Source: Hericium rajendrae (Eukaryota; Basidiomycota; Agaricomycetes; Russulales; Hericiaceae). From it: 64,000 bases of DNA. The translations under genes and the position numbers were made by a program. Of the stretch, positions 53,808 to 64,000 are shown piece after piece; the stretch's first letter is position 1, and the number at the start of each line of letters is the position of its first letter. The stretch is from positions 1,550,001 to 1,614,000 of the forward strand of contig CM065886.1 of NCBI GenBank assembly GCA_033439255.1, in the 5' to 3' direction. Below the pieces are notes generated by a model, which was given only the letters and a program-made list of their open reading frames with translations, was not told where the DNA came from and did no database searches.

Positions 53808-55508
53808 ATGACAATCCCGATTTCAAAGCGTGTCAAGGCGGATGTCGTTCTCAAAAGTGGCCAAGGCCATGCAGCCACCAAGCTTGAGCTCAAGGCGATT
53901 CCGACAGGAGAGAGAATTAAGCACCGCGTTCACAGCGATGGCCGTGCTGTCCACCGCGTCCCACTGGAGGTCCTCTGCGAAATTTTCTCCTACCACGCGG
54001 CAACCTACAGGTCGTCTGAAGAAGACTGTCGTACCATTCCCCGCACCTTGCTTAGCATCACCCACGTCTGCCACCGCTGGCGTGAGGCCGCTATCAACTA
54101 TTCCCTTCTCTGGACCCATGTTTCACTCGTTAGCGACGAATGGGCGGCGTTGACGATGAAGAGAAGCAGGAAGCTACCCCTCGTCGCCTTTGGCGACATC
54201 CCTGTCGACCGCTCCACCGCTGTCGACTTCAGCGTACCGCATTCCCGAGTACAGCGTCTCGAGGTCGGCTGCTCGTTGAAGGACGGGAGCACGGAGGGGC
54301 AAGAAGTCATCATCACTCTTCCGCGCGAAGCTGCACCGAAGCTGCAGGCCATGCATGTCTGGGCGAGGTCGGGGGTGACGGGAACAATTGTTGGGAAACC
54401 GTTCGATGGCATGATGCCTGCGCTTGATTATCTGAAGTTGGAGAGGCTTAGCTTCGACTGGGCTTGGGTGAAGTCGGTCACCAGCCTCACTCGGCTCGTC
54501 GTTCAGAATACGCCTAGACCCCCGACGCTGCCGAAGATGCTTGCCGCGTTGCGCGAGTTGCAGAACCTGGAGATCCTCGTGCTCGAGAGCGCTCTTCCGC
54601 GCCCGCAGAACGAGAACGTCCTCGACGATAGCTCCGATCTCCCCGTCATCCTCCCCCGCCTCAAGCTCCTCTGGATCAGGGATGGCATGCCTTCCGTCAA
54701 CAACATCTACCAGTATTTTGAGCTCCGTCCCGGGACCGCTGTCAACGTCTGCACGCGCTTCGACAGCGGCGACGACGTGCCCCTCACCCTTCTCCTCACC
54801 CAGCTCCTCGCGCGCCCCTTCGCGGACGGTCGCCCGCTCTACGCGCACCTCGAGACCCTCGTCGTCGACCACTGGTCGCCCGACCAGGTATCCATCCGCG
54901 CAGGCCTCCGCACCGTCGACTTCTCGGAGCCGCACGACACGATCCGGATTCCGCTCGGCGATGCCGCGCGCTTCCCGACGTCGCTTCACATGGAGTGCGA
55001 AGACCTCGCGGCGCTGCACGCCGCCCTCCCGAAGGTCATGCAGACCGTCGGCATGGAGCTCAACACAACGGGCCTCGCGTACAAGACGGCGCTCGTGCGC
55101 ACGCTGTACCCCGAGCTGTTCCCGGGCCTGCACTTTCTTAACCACGCATCGCAGTCGCTCAGGAAGCTCGTGCTCGTCAGCGGCGCGGCGGGCGTGTTCG
55201 CGCGGTCGTTCGGGCCCTTTCACCGCATGCGCGAGTACACTTATGACGGGGCGCTGATCTGCGGCGTCAACACCTGGATGCACCTGCCCGCGCTGGAGGA
55301 CATCCACGTGCACAGGTTCGACTTTGCGAACGGCTTTGGGCCGGAGGCGGCGAAGAAGCTGGTGAAGGGCATGGAGTTCCGGCGGAAGTGGGCGGCAAAG
55401 CATCAGAAGGAGTATAGGTTTGGGATCCGGATGACGGAGTGCGCGGTGAAGACCAGGCAATTGAAGAAGTTCATTGGGGCGGCGTACTGGGTTGAGAACT
55501 ATCCCTAG
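53808..55508 (+). CDS. F-box protein with leucine-rich-like C-terminus
   Basis: Single long exon of 566 codons from ATG 53808. An F-box lies at about residues 45-105: VHRVPLEVLCEIFSYHAATY and LLSITHVCHRWREAAINYSL then LWTHVSL, the classical pattern for binding Skp1. The remainder has alternating hydrophobic strands and helices like the degenerate LRR region of basidiomycete F-box proteins, which choose targets for SCF ubiquitin ligases. Such F-box families are large and fast evolving in agaricomycetes; the target is unknown. A strong codon bias rises towards the 3' end, producing a 428-codon open frame on the other strand that is only a shadow. COP9 subunit 5, encoded at 3624-5091, acts on the same ligase system but is not a neighbour. 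Confidence 0.9.
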   Translation: MTIPISKRVKADVVLKSGQGHAATKLELKAIPTGERIKHRVHSDGRAVHRVPLEVLCEIFSYHAATYRSSEEDCRTIPRTLLSITHVCHRWREAAINYSLLWTHVSLVSDEWAALTMKRSRKLPLVAFGDIPVDRSTAVDFSVPHSRVQRLEVGCSLKDGSTEGQEVIITLPREAAPKLQAMHVWARSGVTGTIVGKPFDGMMPALDYLKLERLSFDWAWVKSVTSLTRLVVQNTPRPPTLPKMLAALRELQNLEILVLESALPRPQNENVLDDSSDLPVILPRLKLLWIRDGMPSVNNIYQYFELRPGTAVNVCTRFDSGDDVPLTLLLTQLLARPFADGRPLYAHLETLVVDHWSPDQVSIRAGLRTVDFSEPHDTIRIPLGDAARFPTSLHMECEDLAALHAALPKVMQTVGMELNTTGLAYKTALVRTLYPELFPGLHFLNHASQSLRKLVLVSGAAGVFARSFGPFHRMREYTYDGALICGVNTWMHLPALEDIHVHRFDFANGFGPEAAKKLVKGMEFRRKWAAKHQKEYRFGIRMTECAVKTRQLKKFIGAAYWVENYP

Positions 55509-56454
55509 GTGGGCGGGGGGCGGGGTCGGGAACTGCTGTTAGGGCGATGAAGGGGCCGTCTGGAGGTGGGGCTTGAGAGCGGGCGTCAGGGCTGCGACTT
55601 GGAGGTCGGTTGGACATCGTTTCGTACATATGGAATCGGCATATCGGTTATGGCTGGATTATCGGACTCGTTAGGATCACCGCATCCATCGCATTGTATA
55701 TTTCTCTACATACTTTTCAAAGGATACCAAAAAAATGAGATAATTTCACCGCAGCTTTGTGGTACATATGCCTCAAGCTCAACTCAGCTTCCGAAACTAA
55801 ATGTCTCAGACTCAACCACGCGATCACGGCGACCACAATCACGGCCGGTAAGCCGGACATAGGAAGGCCATCAACCCACATACGCCGCGGAGAGCCTGAG
55901 CGCAGCATATACTGCTTCTTTTTCTTCGCAACTGGACCTGGAAGCTGTCCACCGCCTTCGACTTCTTTCATTGCTTGCTTGAAGCTGATTCTTGATGCGT
56001 CGATGGTTCACGATGGACTCGGACTCATTTAGATCTATCAGGAGCCTCAGTCAAAAATAGTGCACTCAATTCAAATGATGAGACACGTTGTCTTTGGAAA
56101 ACTGCATCATAGCACCTGCGAAGATGTGTATCCCCTAGTGCTGTGAATCCACAGGCCAACTCGGTTGTATTCTGTGCTCTTCTGCGTGAGGTCAGCAGAG
56201 CGGCGCCGTAGCTAACAACCCATACTGCGCAGCATCGCACTGACGCTCCGCGCGAAACTCATCATGCAGATGCGCGCATTATCAGTATTACTAAGCGCTA
56301 GTAGGAATCCAGGCAATGACAGTAGTTGGCTCGTGATGGTTTAAATCCGATGGGATAATAAGGTGCTGCTGCGCGCGACTCCCAGCGCGCGGGTCCGGGC
56401 TATGACGACAGCAGACGCTCTGTGAATGTGCTGTACTGCACCTGCAAGTGTATT
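55509..56454. other. Intergenic region
   Basis: About 950 bp; nothing recognised besides the 3' flank of the F-box gene. Confidence 0.4.
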
Positions 56455-56461
56455 TATAAAA
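56455..56461 (+). promoter_or_regulatory. TATA box of DUF7330 gene C
   Basis: TATAAAA, 192 bp upstream of ATG 56647; a 5'UTR of that length would be needed. Confidence 0.45.
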
Positions 56462-56646
56462 AGGCCACCTTATGACCGACTGAAAGCAACACTCCTCCTA
56501 CCAACAATAAGTACCACCCCTCCTTTGATCCCATTCTACTTCCACTCTTATTCTCCGGGCTGAACAACTGAGTTCGGACACTTACACACTTGTAATCGTA
56601 CCCCGTGCAATCTCTCAAGCTGCCTCTACTAACCCAGCTCGTGACA

Positions 56647-57854
56647 ATGTCGACGATGTCGACCCCTGTGCAGAACCAGGGGCGCTCCGGTTCGTTCGAT
56701 ATCGACGGGGAGCCGAGCGACTCAGACAGACTATCTGCATCTGGAGCTGAGCCGGCGCCTGTACAAGTGTCAGCACCAGTACCAGAAGCGGCGCACGCAG
56801 CGGACGAGAAGAAAGCAAACGAGAAGAAGGACGAGTGCGGCACGCGATACGGCGCGAAGGGGGGAAAGAAAGTCGGATCGGTGAGTGGCGAGCTCGGCCT
56901 TCCCTGGAGCCCCTGCTGACTGCATACCTGCGTTACGTAGATGCAGCCACCGCCGCCGCCGCCGCCGTACATACCCATGCACCAGCAAACATGTGCCACA
57001 GATGCACAGTCCGGGCCGTCTGCACCACCACTGCCGTCCACAACGATCCACTGGGAGTCCCCCGCGCAGCCGCTCGTGCACGACGCCGGCGTGTCCCCGC
57101 CGCGGGAGCTCAATCCCGCGAACTACATCCACATCAACAAGCACAATTCACGCGTCGACGGCCGCTTCCTGCTCGACGTTGGGCTCGTGGGCGCGCCCCA
57201 GCCCCAGCCCGGCGCAGAGTCGCGGAAAGACGCGAAGTGGCGCGAGAAGCAGGAGAAGGAGGCTCAGGAATGCGGGATGGGGCTCGGTGCGGGCGCGTGG
57301 CCGAGCGAGCTCGGCGGGCACGACGTGCGCCCGAATCTACTGCTGGAGTCGCATAACGCGCCGGTGGGCGGAGAGGTGTGGGTCGTGGGCGGGGCAGGCG
57401 CGCGACAGCGCGCGGTGCTCAAGTTCCTTACGCACAATGCGAAGGCGAGCGCGGTGGTGGTGCGTCCTGCTTCTGTGCCGTGATGCGTTTTGTGCTGATG
57501 GTCGTGGGCGCGTAGCATGCGTTCGCCAGTGTGCGCCCGCACCTGAGCATTTTAGTGCGCACGCACAACGGCGGCGCGAGTCTCGCGCTGCCGCGGTCGT
57601 TCCGCGGGCAGCTCGCGCTTTCGACTGAGAACGGGCACATTCGGCTATCGACTGGGTTGCAGGCCGCAAGTGTAACAACCGGGGAGACGCATCGAACCCG
57701 AACGGTCGTTGTGGGGACGATGGCGGCGGCGGGCGAGGAGGTGGACGAGGCTGCAGTGGTGACAAAGAATGGGAGGGTCAGCGTGAGATTCGACGATGAG
57801 CCTGGGACAGAGGGTAAGATCGGTGCCGCGATGGCGAAGTATTTGGGCGTATAG
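56647..57854 (+). CDS. DUF7330-domain protein C
   Basis: Three exons (56647-56880, 56941-57459, 57516-57854) give 363 residues with the same three-exon plan as genes A and B 14-16 kb away. The first exon is longer and charged (EKKANEKKDECGTRYG). The second begins with a proline run (MQPPPPPPPYIPMHQ) and contains NYIHINKHNSRVDGRFLLDV, RPNLLLESHNAPVGGEVWVV and AVLKFLTHNAKASAVV. The third has HLSILVRTHNGGASLALPRS, FRGQLALSTENGHIRLSTGL and ends GRVSVRFDDEPG. The intron 2 position after AVV is conserved in all copies. It is the most complete and most GC-biased member. Confidence 0.87.
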
Positions 57855-58789
57855 GTGTCATATCGACTTCTGCTTCTGCTTGCCATGTGGTTAGACGTTG
57901 ACTTTCCATTATTTGTACTTACGACGCAACTTCCGCACGGAATTGCAGACGGAGACGAGGCAGCTAAATGAGTGCGGTGAACCCAGACGAGTCTACAGCC
58001 GTCTTGCATCACGCATATTTCTTCGTGCAAGGTTATAGCCTTGAGGCCTGCACGGTGAGTGATAAGGGGCGACAGAGGGGTGAGAGTTGGAGTCAGCGTC
58101 GATTCGTTATTGGAAGAAGCGCACGAGGTGATGAGGGCTTGGGAGCGCAGCGATCCATATATGAGGAAAGTGCAAGTGCACGCTCGTTCGCTGCTCCTCG
58201 CTCTCGTCTAATGTGCATAATTGCCCTCGATAGCCTAGAGAGAGCCTTGCTTGTTGGTCCGGACTGGACTGGGTGGGTGTCCTGGACCACGATAAGTCGT
58301 AGCTAGGTGTTGAGTTGAGCGAGCACTTGCTATTTGCCAACGAACGCAATACCTCATATTTCGTTGTGGAGATGATCTCAAATCGGAATGCCGTTCGAGA
58401 CATTCGGAACGGCTCGTTCGGCGCCTTGTCGTCCGGCGCCGCCATCGATGTCTGAGACTGTTGACTTGGACGCAGAGCGAAAGTTTCCGGTTCCATCCCA
58501 GCCTCTACCTGCTTTGCTCCGTGCGTGCTCGATTGGTGACAACGGTGTTCCTGCGACAGGCGTCCCGGATGGATGGATGAGTTGGTGAATAACCACCGTG
58601 ATGAGCGGCGGCGGTGGCGTTTGTACTGCATAGTCTGCCTGTGACGACGGTAAGCCTCTCTTTCGTGCAAAGTTGAATGGACACACAGTTTGTGTATTGC
58701 AGTCTCACGTTCAGTCGCTCACCCAACGCCCTGTTTCTCCGGCCCGGCACCGCGTCGACTCGCGTGCGGTCTTGCGATCTCCCTTTCGA
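57855..58789. other. Intergenic region between DUF7330 C and its relic
   Basis: No gene recognised. The unit between gene C and the relic at 58790 shows no clear promoter duplication. Confidence 0.4.
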
Positions 58790-59045
58790 CTCGCGGCGCG
58801 TTCTGCCGCGGCTGTTCCGCGGGTGGCTCGCGATCTCGATATCGACTGAGACGGGCACATCCGGCTGTCGACCGGATTGCAGGCCCCATCTGGCGATCGG
58901 GAGACGCACCGGACGTAGACGGTCGTCGTGGATATGATGGCACCCCCAGGCGGAGGAGCGAACGAGGCGGCGATGGTGACGAAGATATGAGCCAGCGGCG
59001 GAGGAAAAGCTCGGCACCGTGATGGCGAAGTCTTTGGGCGTGTAG
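58790..59045 (+). pseudogene. DUF7330 exon-3 relic
   Basis: Similar to exon 3 of gene C at nucleotide level: TCGACTGAGACGGGCACATC, TCGACCGGATTGCAGGCC, then GGGAGACGCACCGGACGTAG and the end ATGGCGAAGTCTTTGGGCGTGTAG-like closing. Several deletions and frame changes remove any reading frame (for example the CGAACCCGAACG counterpart is CGGACGTAGACG, which introduces a stop). Exons 1 and 2 are not detectable upstream. Confidence 0.8.
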
Positions 59046-60138
59046 AAGGTGTGGAATAATAGTTACGTGCGCAGTGTCATTTCGACTTTTGCTTAATGGA
59101 TTCATGTAACGTGTTGCCTTGTATGGGTGGACGTAGGGTTTCGATTACATGTACTTACTCACAGCGAAGGCGACGCGCGCACCACTGGACGACCAATAAC
59201 GTTAGTGTAGACAAGCATATATGAATGAACACAGGCATGTCGAAAGAACGTCATCGCTCGGAGGATCTGATTGATGATACCGCACCACCAAGGTTCATGA
59301 CGGGACCGACACGACCGCAACCGACGTGCAATTCCTCCTTGACTTGTAATGATGAGTAAGATGCGTTGATTGCGAGGAGACTCCGGGGAAAGTGTTACAG
59401 AAAGAAAGAAAGTACAAGGACATCGCACAAAGAACGACACCGGCGAGACCGAGGAGTCGGATGCCGCGAGAGCCGTGAAATTAACGCGCGTGAAACCCCG
59501 GAGCACAGCAATTATGGGTCCTTATGTAATGCGTGGACCCACAAGCGAAAATACCGACATGTTGCTATTCCTGGCCGCCTTTCTGTTTGATTCTGGCCAT
59601 GTCGTCGTATTCACTGATCGATGATGGTCATTCTTGAGAACAGCATTGAGCGTCAGAATCAGGGTATGGTATTCAATCATTGACGGCCAGCCTAGAATGT
59701 CGGGCGCGAACGTGCGAACCGGCGCATTTAGCGCCGGGATGGATGAGGATGGCTGAAAGAGGTATGTGAGCTTCCGTTCTTAGATGACAGGATCACGATG
59801 AACTGACATGGAGGAGGGACGAGAATCGAAGCAGTTCAACCGGAATCCGTCTGACTCTGTCCGGACAGCTGCTTTGTTCTCGGCGGATAACAAACCGCTC
59901 TACGGTATGCAGCACTGCTAGTTATGCCCGTCGGCGGTGGGCAGGTCTGGATGCGCTGTGATCATATGGCGATGCGAGGTAATAAATCGAATCGGGAAGG
60001 GACGCTGCCCGTCCGGAGGGGAAGCATGCGATGGCTGGCGGGATGGAGCGAGGATCTTCTGAGGAAGGAAGTGACATGTCATGTTGATGCCTTCAACGGG
60101 TCAGATTGGCATTTAAGAAACACATGTAGCCCAGAACA
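59046..60138. other. Intergenic region
   Basis: About 1.1 kb without a recognised gene. Confidence 0.4.
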
Positions 60139-60145
60139 TATAAAG
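60139..60145 (+). promoter_or_regulatory. TATA box of RRM gene
   Basis: TATAAAG followed by a pyrimidine-rich leader, 236 bp upstream of ATG 60375. The leader (60150-60374) is C/T-rich, as in highly expressed fungal genes. Confidence 0.55.
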
Positions 60146-60374
60146 GGCCTCCCCCGCCCGCCCAAGTTCGTCTCTTCCCGGTCGTAACCCCCCTCCTCGC
60201 TTTCTCTTGGTCGGTGCACACCTCGCTACCCTATCCGCGTCCTGCGTCACCATCCCCCATTTCACGCTAGTATTCGAACACTCGTATCTGCTAGCTGCCA
60301 GCGCATTCGTGCTACAACTCCAACACACCTTTTTGGTTTTTTTCTAGGACCTATCTTTATATTCACTCCACAAT

Positions 60375-63150
60375 ATGTCGTCCACACCCTCTCCCATCCC
60401 CGTTTCCCACCCTCGTTCTTCTCCCCGCTCAACTTCCTCTCCTACTCAGCCGCCTATCTCCCCTCCCAGAGCTAGAACTACCAGCAGCGCCGCCGCCACT
60501 ACCATAACTGTCAATCTCGGTAGCAGCAGCGTCGGGCAGAGCGAGTCGACAAGCACGTCTTCCACGCCTATTCCGACTCCCAACATGCCTGTCTCGGACG
60601 CATCTTCCGTTCCAGTGCAGGAAGCAGTCGCTTCAAGCGTCGCAAAGGCTCTACATGTAGATACCGGACGCGTTTTTGATTCCGGTGCCTCTGGTGAATC
60701 TCAGCCAGTCCGCCCTGCTGCCTTGGCACAGGGTGACGAAACGGCTGACGGCTTCAAGACTCCGAATGTGTACATCAACGGATTGCCTCCCAATTTCCCC
60801 GAGGAGCACCTTTTTGAGATGACACGCGAGTTCGGCGCCGTCGTGAGCGTGAGGACATTCACGCGTCATGTTAGCGAGCGACCATCGTGAGCAGTATTTA
60901 TGTCCCTTTTGGTCGGAAGCACGCTAACAGGTCTGCTTACTAGTGGATATGGCTTCGTTCTGTATGTTGTTTTATCTTCTTTTTTGCTTTGATCTGACCC
61001 GGCTCGCACAGGTTCGAGACAGTCGATGGCGCCGAGAAATGTATCGAGGCGCTGAGGCGCTATCGGAATCTGCATCCCTCCTTTTCCAAGGTAGGTTCCA
61101 AGCGGCTGTCATTCGAACATTCTCATGTTGACGTTTCTCCGCCCAGCAAATCCATAAGATTCCAGGCACGTCCTATGCTACTCTCGCTGCCTCTGCGTCG
61201 GGAGGATTGTCGCCTTCTCCGTCCATCTCGTCTGCATCGGATTCTGGAACAGGAGAGACGTTCAAGAACCGAATGGAAAGGTTGAGGGACGAGGCGAGCA
61301 CCAATCTCTATATGGAGGGGCTTCCGTTGAGCATCGACGAAGCGGTTCGGATCTCTCAATACTTTCATTCACGTGCAGCGGACGCTGACGGTGCGGCTCT
61401 GCGTGTAGACTCTCACGGCACTAGTAAGCCCGTTCCCCATCAAGAGCAGCCGATTCTTCCAGACGAGATTGAGTCACCCTCCTAGAATCATTGCATTTGT
61501 GAGGTGCGTTGGGCCCTCTGAAGCCTGGTTTCCGTATATATGCTGATTACATGCGCGGATCCGCAGATTAGAAACCCGTCATGCGTGCGAAGAAATCATC
61601 GAGCGGCTTCACGGACGTATGGTTCGTGGTTGGAACGATTCTGGCAGCCGTATTTCAGTCCGTTTCGCAGATTCTGCGGAACAGCGAGAGTTGAGGGTGA
61701 GTTAATTGATATATTTGATGCAACGCCTCACTCATACGCTTTTCAGCGCAACGAGCGTCATGGTCGCGAAGAAGAGCCATCGCCGTCCAGATTGACTATG
61801 GCGCAAGCGGCGTTGCTCAATCTTCGTGGGCAACAGATCCAACGTCAACTTCGCGGAACCCCGAGTCCGACGCTGAATGTTAATCACATGCATCCTCCCG
61901 AAATCCCGCGCTATGATAACAACGGCCTGAATCCATCGCAGAGTCTGCATTCACGGCTTCCCATGCACCCTCTCACCTCCGAATATCGTCAACAGGAGCA
62001 ACGCGCAGCCATGGCGTCTTCTCGATCGATGCCAGCCTATCTCAACGGAGACGGTCTCGTGGACACGCCTAGTCTTGCGCAAGAAATTGACTTGTCCTCG
62101 CTGCCGAACTCGTCTGGTCCGGGCCGCATGGTGGATGTGAATGGCTTCACGCCGCTAGAGCAACAGCTCATTCTGCAAGCGCAGGTACAAGCACGTGCGA
62201 GAGAGGAAGCCTTGCAAGCGAACGCTGCGCGAGTTCAGAACGGGATGAAGGCCACGAATGGATCAGCTGGACTAGCGGGCACCATGGGCAAGCTGAATCT
62301 CTCGTCCAAGGAGTTTGTACCCAGGGGATTGCTGTCCCGAATGCAGGCGCCGGCCAGGCCCTCAGACATATATCAAGAAAACCATTTCCAGCCTCGCCGT
62401 ACTCAAACACATCACGGTCGGCCGCAGGTGGCGTGCTCTGGCGCATATAACGTGTCTTCTCTATCATCCGTCGACTTCGTGCCATCGATGTCGGAAAACG
62501 ACTTCCACGCCACTGCACAGCGACAAGGCGCGATGTCCTTGCAGTCTAACCAGTATGACAACAACATGTCCGCTTTCAACGACCATGAGAACAGTCACAG
62601 CCGCGGTGCTACGCAGACGATCTATGAAGAGGAACCCGAGACGAAGGAGCACACGATCCGATTGTCGAGCTCGCTGGATTTTGTCCAGGAGCAAGAAAGC
62701 CAGGCCCAAGGCCAAGGCCATATGCGCTCAACTACGCTTCCCCCGCACTTCACTCTCGGTGGAAGTGTTTCGGCCAGTGGACGTCTCGGTGGCTTATTGT
62801 CGCCCGACTTGGGGTCGTTCACCGGAGGAAGGAATCGTTCCGCGGCGCTCGCACTGGCGGCTAGGCTGAACATCGCATTACCGGGCACTAAGCACGTTGA
62901 TGTTTCCTCCCCTCATCTCAATGCCGGAGCCTCCGACTCGCCGATGCTCGTCCCGTCTCCAGCATTGACGTACAATTCGTCGAGCTCGCGCACGCCGTCC
63001 ACGCTCAGCCCGTCTACGCCATTCTTTGGTTCATTCGCTCATGCAGGCGAAGGCTTTGCGGCGGAGGTTTACAAGGACGCCGGAAAGGACGGCGACCATG
63101 GCCATTCTCATTTCGGGGCGAGAGGAAAGGCTCGCACGGGGAGCCAGTGA
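60375..63150 (+). CDS. Two-RRM RNA-binding protein (RBMS/MSSP-like)
   Basis: Seven exons (60375-60886, 60944-60961, 61012-61090, 61147-61344, 61409-61503, 61567-61696, 61747-63150) give 811 residues. The first 130 residues are Ser/Pro/Thr-rich and disordered. RRM1: NVYINGLPPNFPEEHLFEMT, VSVRTFTRH, GYGFVLFETVDGAEKCIEAL (RNP1 split by an 18-nt exon). RRM2: TNLYMEGLPLSIDEATLTAL, FPIKSSRFFQTRLSHPPRII then AFVRLETRHACEEIIERLHG, followed by GRMVRGWNDSGSRISVRFAD. The LPLSxDE motif and RRM pair resemble the RBMS/MSSP group. The C-terminal 450 residues are Gln/Ser-rich with repeated short motifs and are disordered. Likely a post-transcriptional regulator. The exon 4/5 junction (GCG|GTTCGG, GTGTAG|ACTCTC) is inferred from RRM2 continuity. 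Confidence 0.88.
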
Positions 63151-64000
63151 GCCCCCCCTTTCACCCATGGTCCGCTGTTGGATCTGTCAAGTTGTCTGCA
63201 GGTACGCTCCTGCCCATGCTGCCGTCGGTTTTGCATAGTTTTTGTTTCCCCCGCACGCATTTCGCTATTTTCTGGTCGTCCTTTGCATGAGACACTGTTG
63301 AATGGTTTCGCTCGCACGCTCGTTGTTTTCGCCGTCTGCCCCTGTTCTCCATTCACCCACTTGCGCTCCACCGCCATAATCCATTGATTGCATACAACAT
63401 CCGTATAACGCATGTTTTCTTTTCGGACTTGCCGTACTTTCTCCACAGCTCTTCGTCGTCTCGCCGGTCTCAGTTCTCAGTACACGTCATTACGCACCAT
63501 TCTCTGATAGTTTAACGTACCCACTCGTCTGTGTTTTCATACCAAATCGCTAGCCCCATTCGCACTACAGTATGTTATCCAGTTCCTACGCCTATGGGTA
63601 TGTATGATATGTTACCAAACCTCTCCGATAATGTCCCCATGGTCCGTCGGTACCATACGTACTATAGTCACTGCACAGTCTGCACCAATGCATAGAGATT
63701 TGTACAAGTCGGTCTATGACCGCACGTTGTTACCACACCGCTCGTGAAACTAAGTATCGTTATGATCGTACTACATGTTTTAGATCGGATGAATTTCCGG
63801 CCGAGATTGGCTGGTCACCAACACAGCTGGCGTCCGCGGAAGCAGGTTTGTGTGCTGCGGCGTGAAAGAACGCTGAATCTCGGAATCTCGATCTTACAGT
63901 ATTTAGAAAGCGAGACAAAGGCGAGACAGTTTCGATCGCGTTCGAATGGTCTCTCTGGGGCAGGGAGTTCCAACAGTTGCCGCGATCGCGGGTTGGTGAA
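63151..64000. other. 3' flank of RRM gene
   Basis: 3'UTR and downstream intergenic sequence to the window edge; nothing recognised. Confidence 0.5.

Noticed and set aside
54174-55460. 428-codon minus-strand frame opposite the F-box gene
   Set aside because: Shadow of the coding strand with low-complexity composition; the plus strand carries a clear F-box.
1-64000. CRISPR arrays, prokaryotic operons or phage genes
   Set aside because: No regularly spaced repeats; genes are intron-rich and monocistronic, consistent with fungal nuclear DNA.
1-64000. A secondary-metabolite or defence gene cluster
   Set aside because: No backbone synthase, P450, or dedicated transporter adjoins the epoxide hydrolase or the lipases; neighbours are housekeeping genes.

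Overview
The window is nuclear DNA of a filamentous basidiomycete, most likely an agaricomycete. Nearly every gene is cut by several 45-70 bp GT-AG introns. The families include basidiomycete-typical ones (DUF6533 membrane proteins, DUF7330 proteins), and ATP-citrate lyase is one fused gene. One intron-containing tRNA is present. Species cannot be read from the sequence; a polypore-like fungus is only a guess.

Left part (1-16 kb): a partial ribosomal protein eL20 gene runs off the left edge, followed by a nine-exon aquaporin-like channel, COP9 signalosome subunit 5, an AIM9-like mitochondrial phosphotransferase-fold protein, a poorly resolved membrane protein, a PD-(D/E)XK nuclease-like protein with an AT-hook tail, a small unrecognised gene family with a pseudogene copy, and an oxidoreductase-like (OXLD1-type) mitochondrial protein. 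The pseudogene copy carries a 373 bp inverted-repeat element (MITE-like), and related upstream cassettes recur three times.

Middle (16-36 kb): two tandem secreted carboxylesterase/lipase genes share an identical 11-exon architecture including a 7-nt micro-exon. A gene-poor stretch of about 7 kb holds only a small FHA-domain gene. Then come a prenylatable membrane-anchored ubiquitin-fold (UBL3-like) gene, the full ATP-citrate lyase gene (cytosolic acetyl-CoA supply) and a tRNA-His.

Right part (36-64 kb): a DUF6533 membrane protein, a segmental duplication carrying two DUF7330 genes (a third gene and a decayed relic lie near 57-59 kb), a poly(A)-tailed insertion with a 15-bp target-site duplication, a GRDP-like glycine-rich protein, a perfect 28-bp-arm hairpin, cyclophilin A, an epoxide hydrolase with a pseudogene upstream, a proline-rich unknown, an F-box protein and a two-RRM RBMS-like RNA-binding protein.

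The genes do not form an obvious pathway cluster. The region reads as ordinary housekeeping genes interleaved with locally duplicating lineage-specific families. Exon boundaries were derived by hand from splice consensus, frame and family conservation. For most genes the summed exon lengths were checked to be a multiple of three; exceptions are stated.
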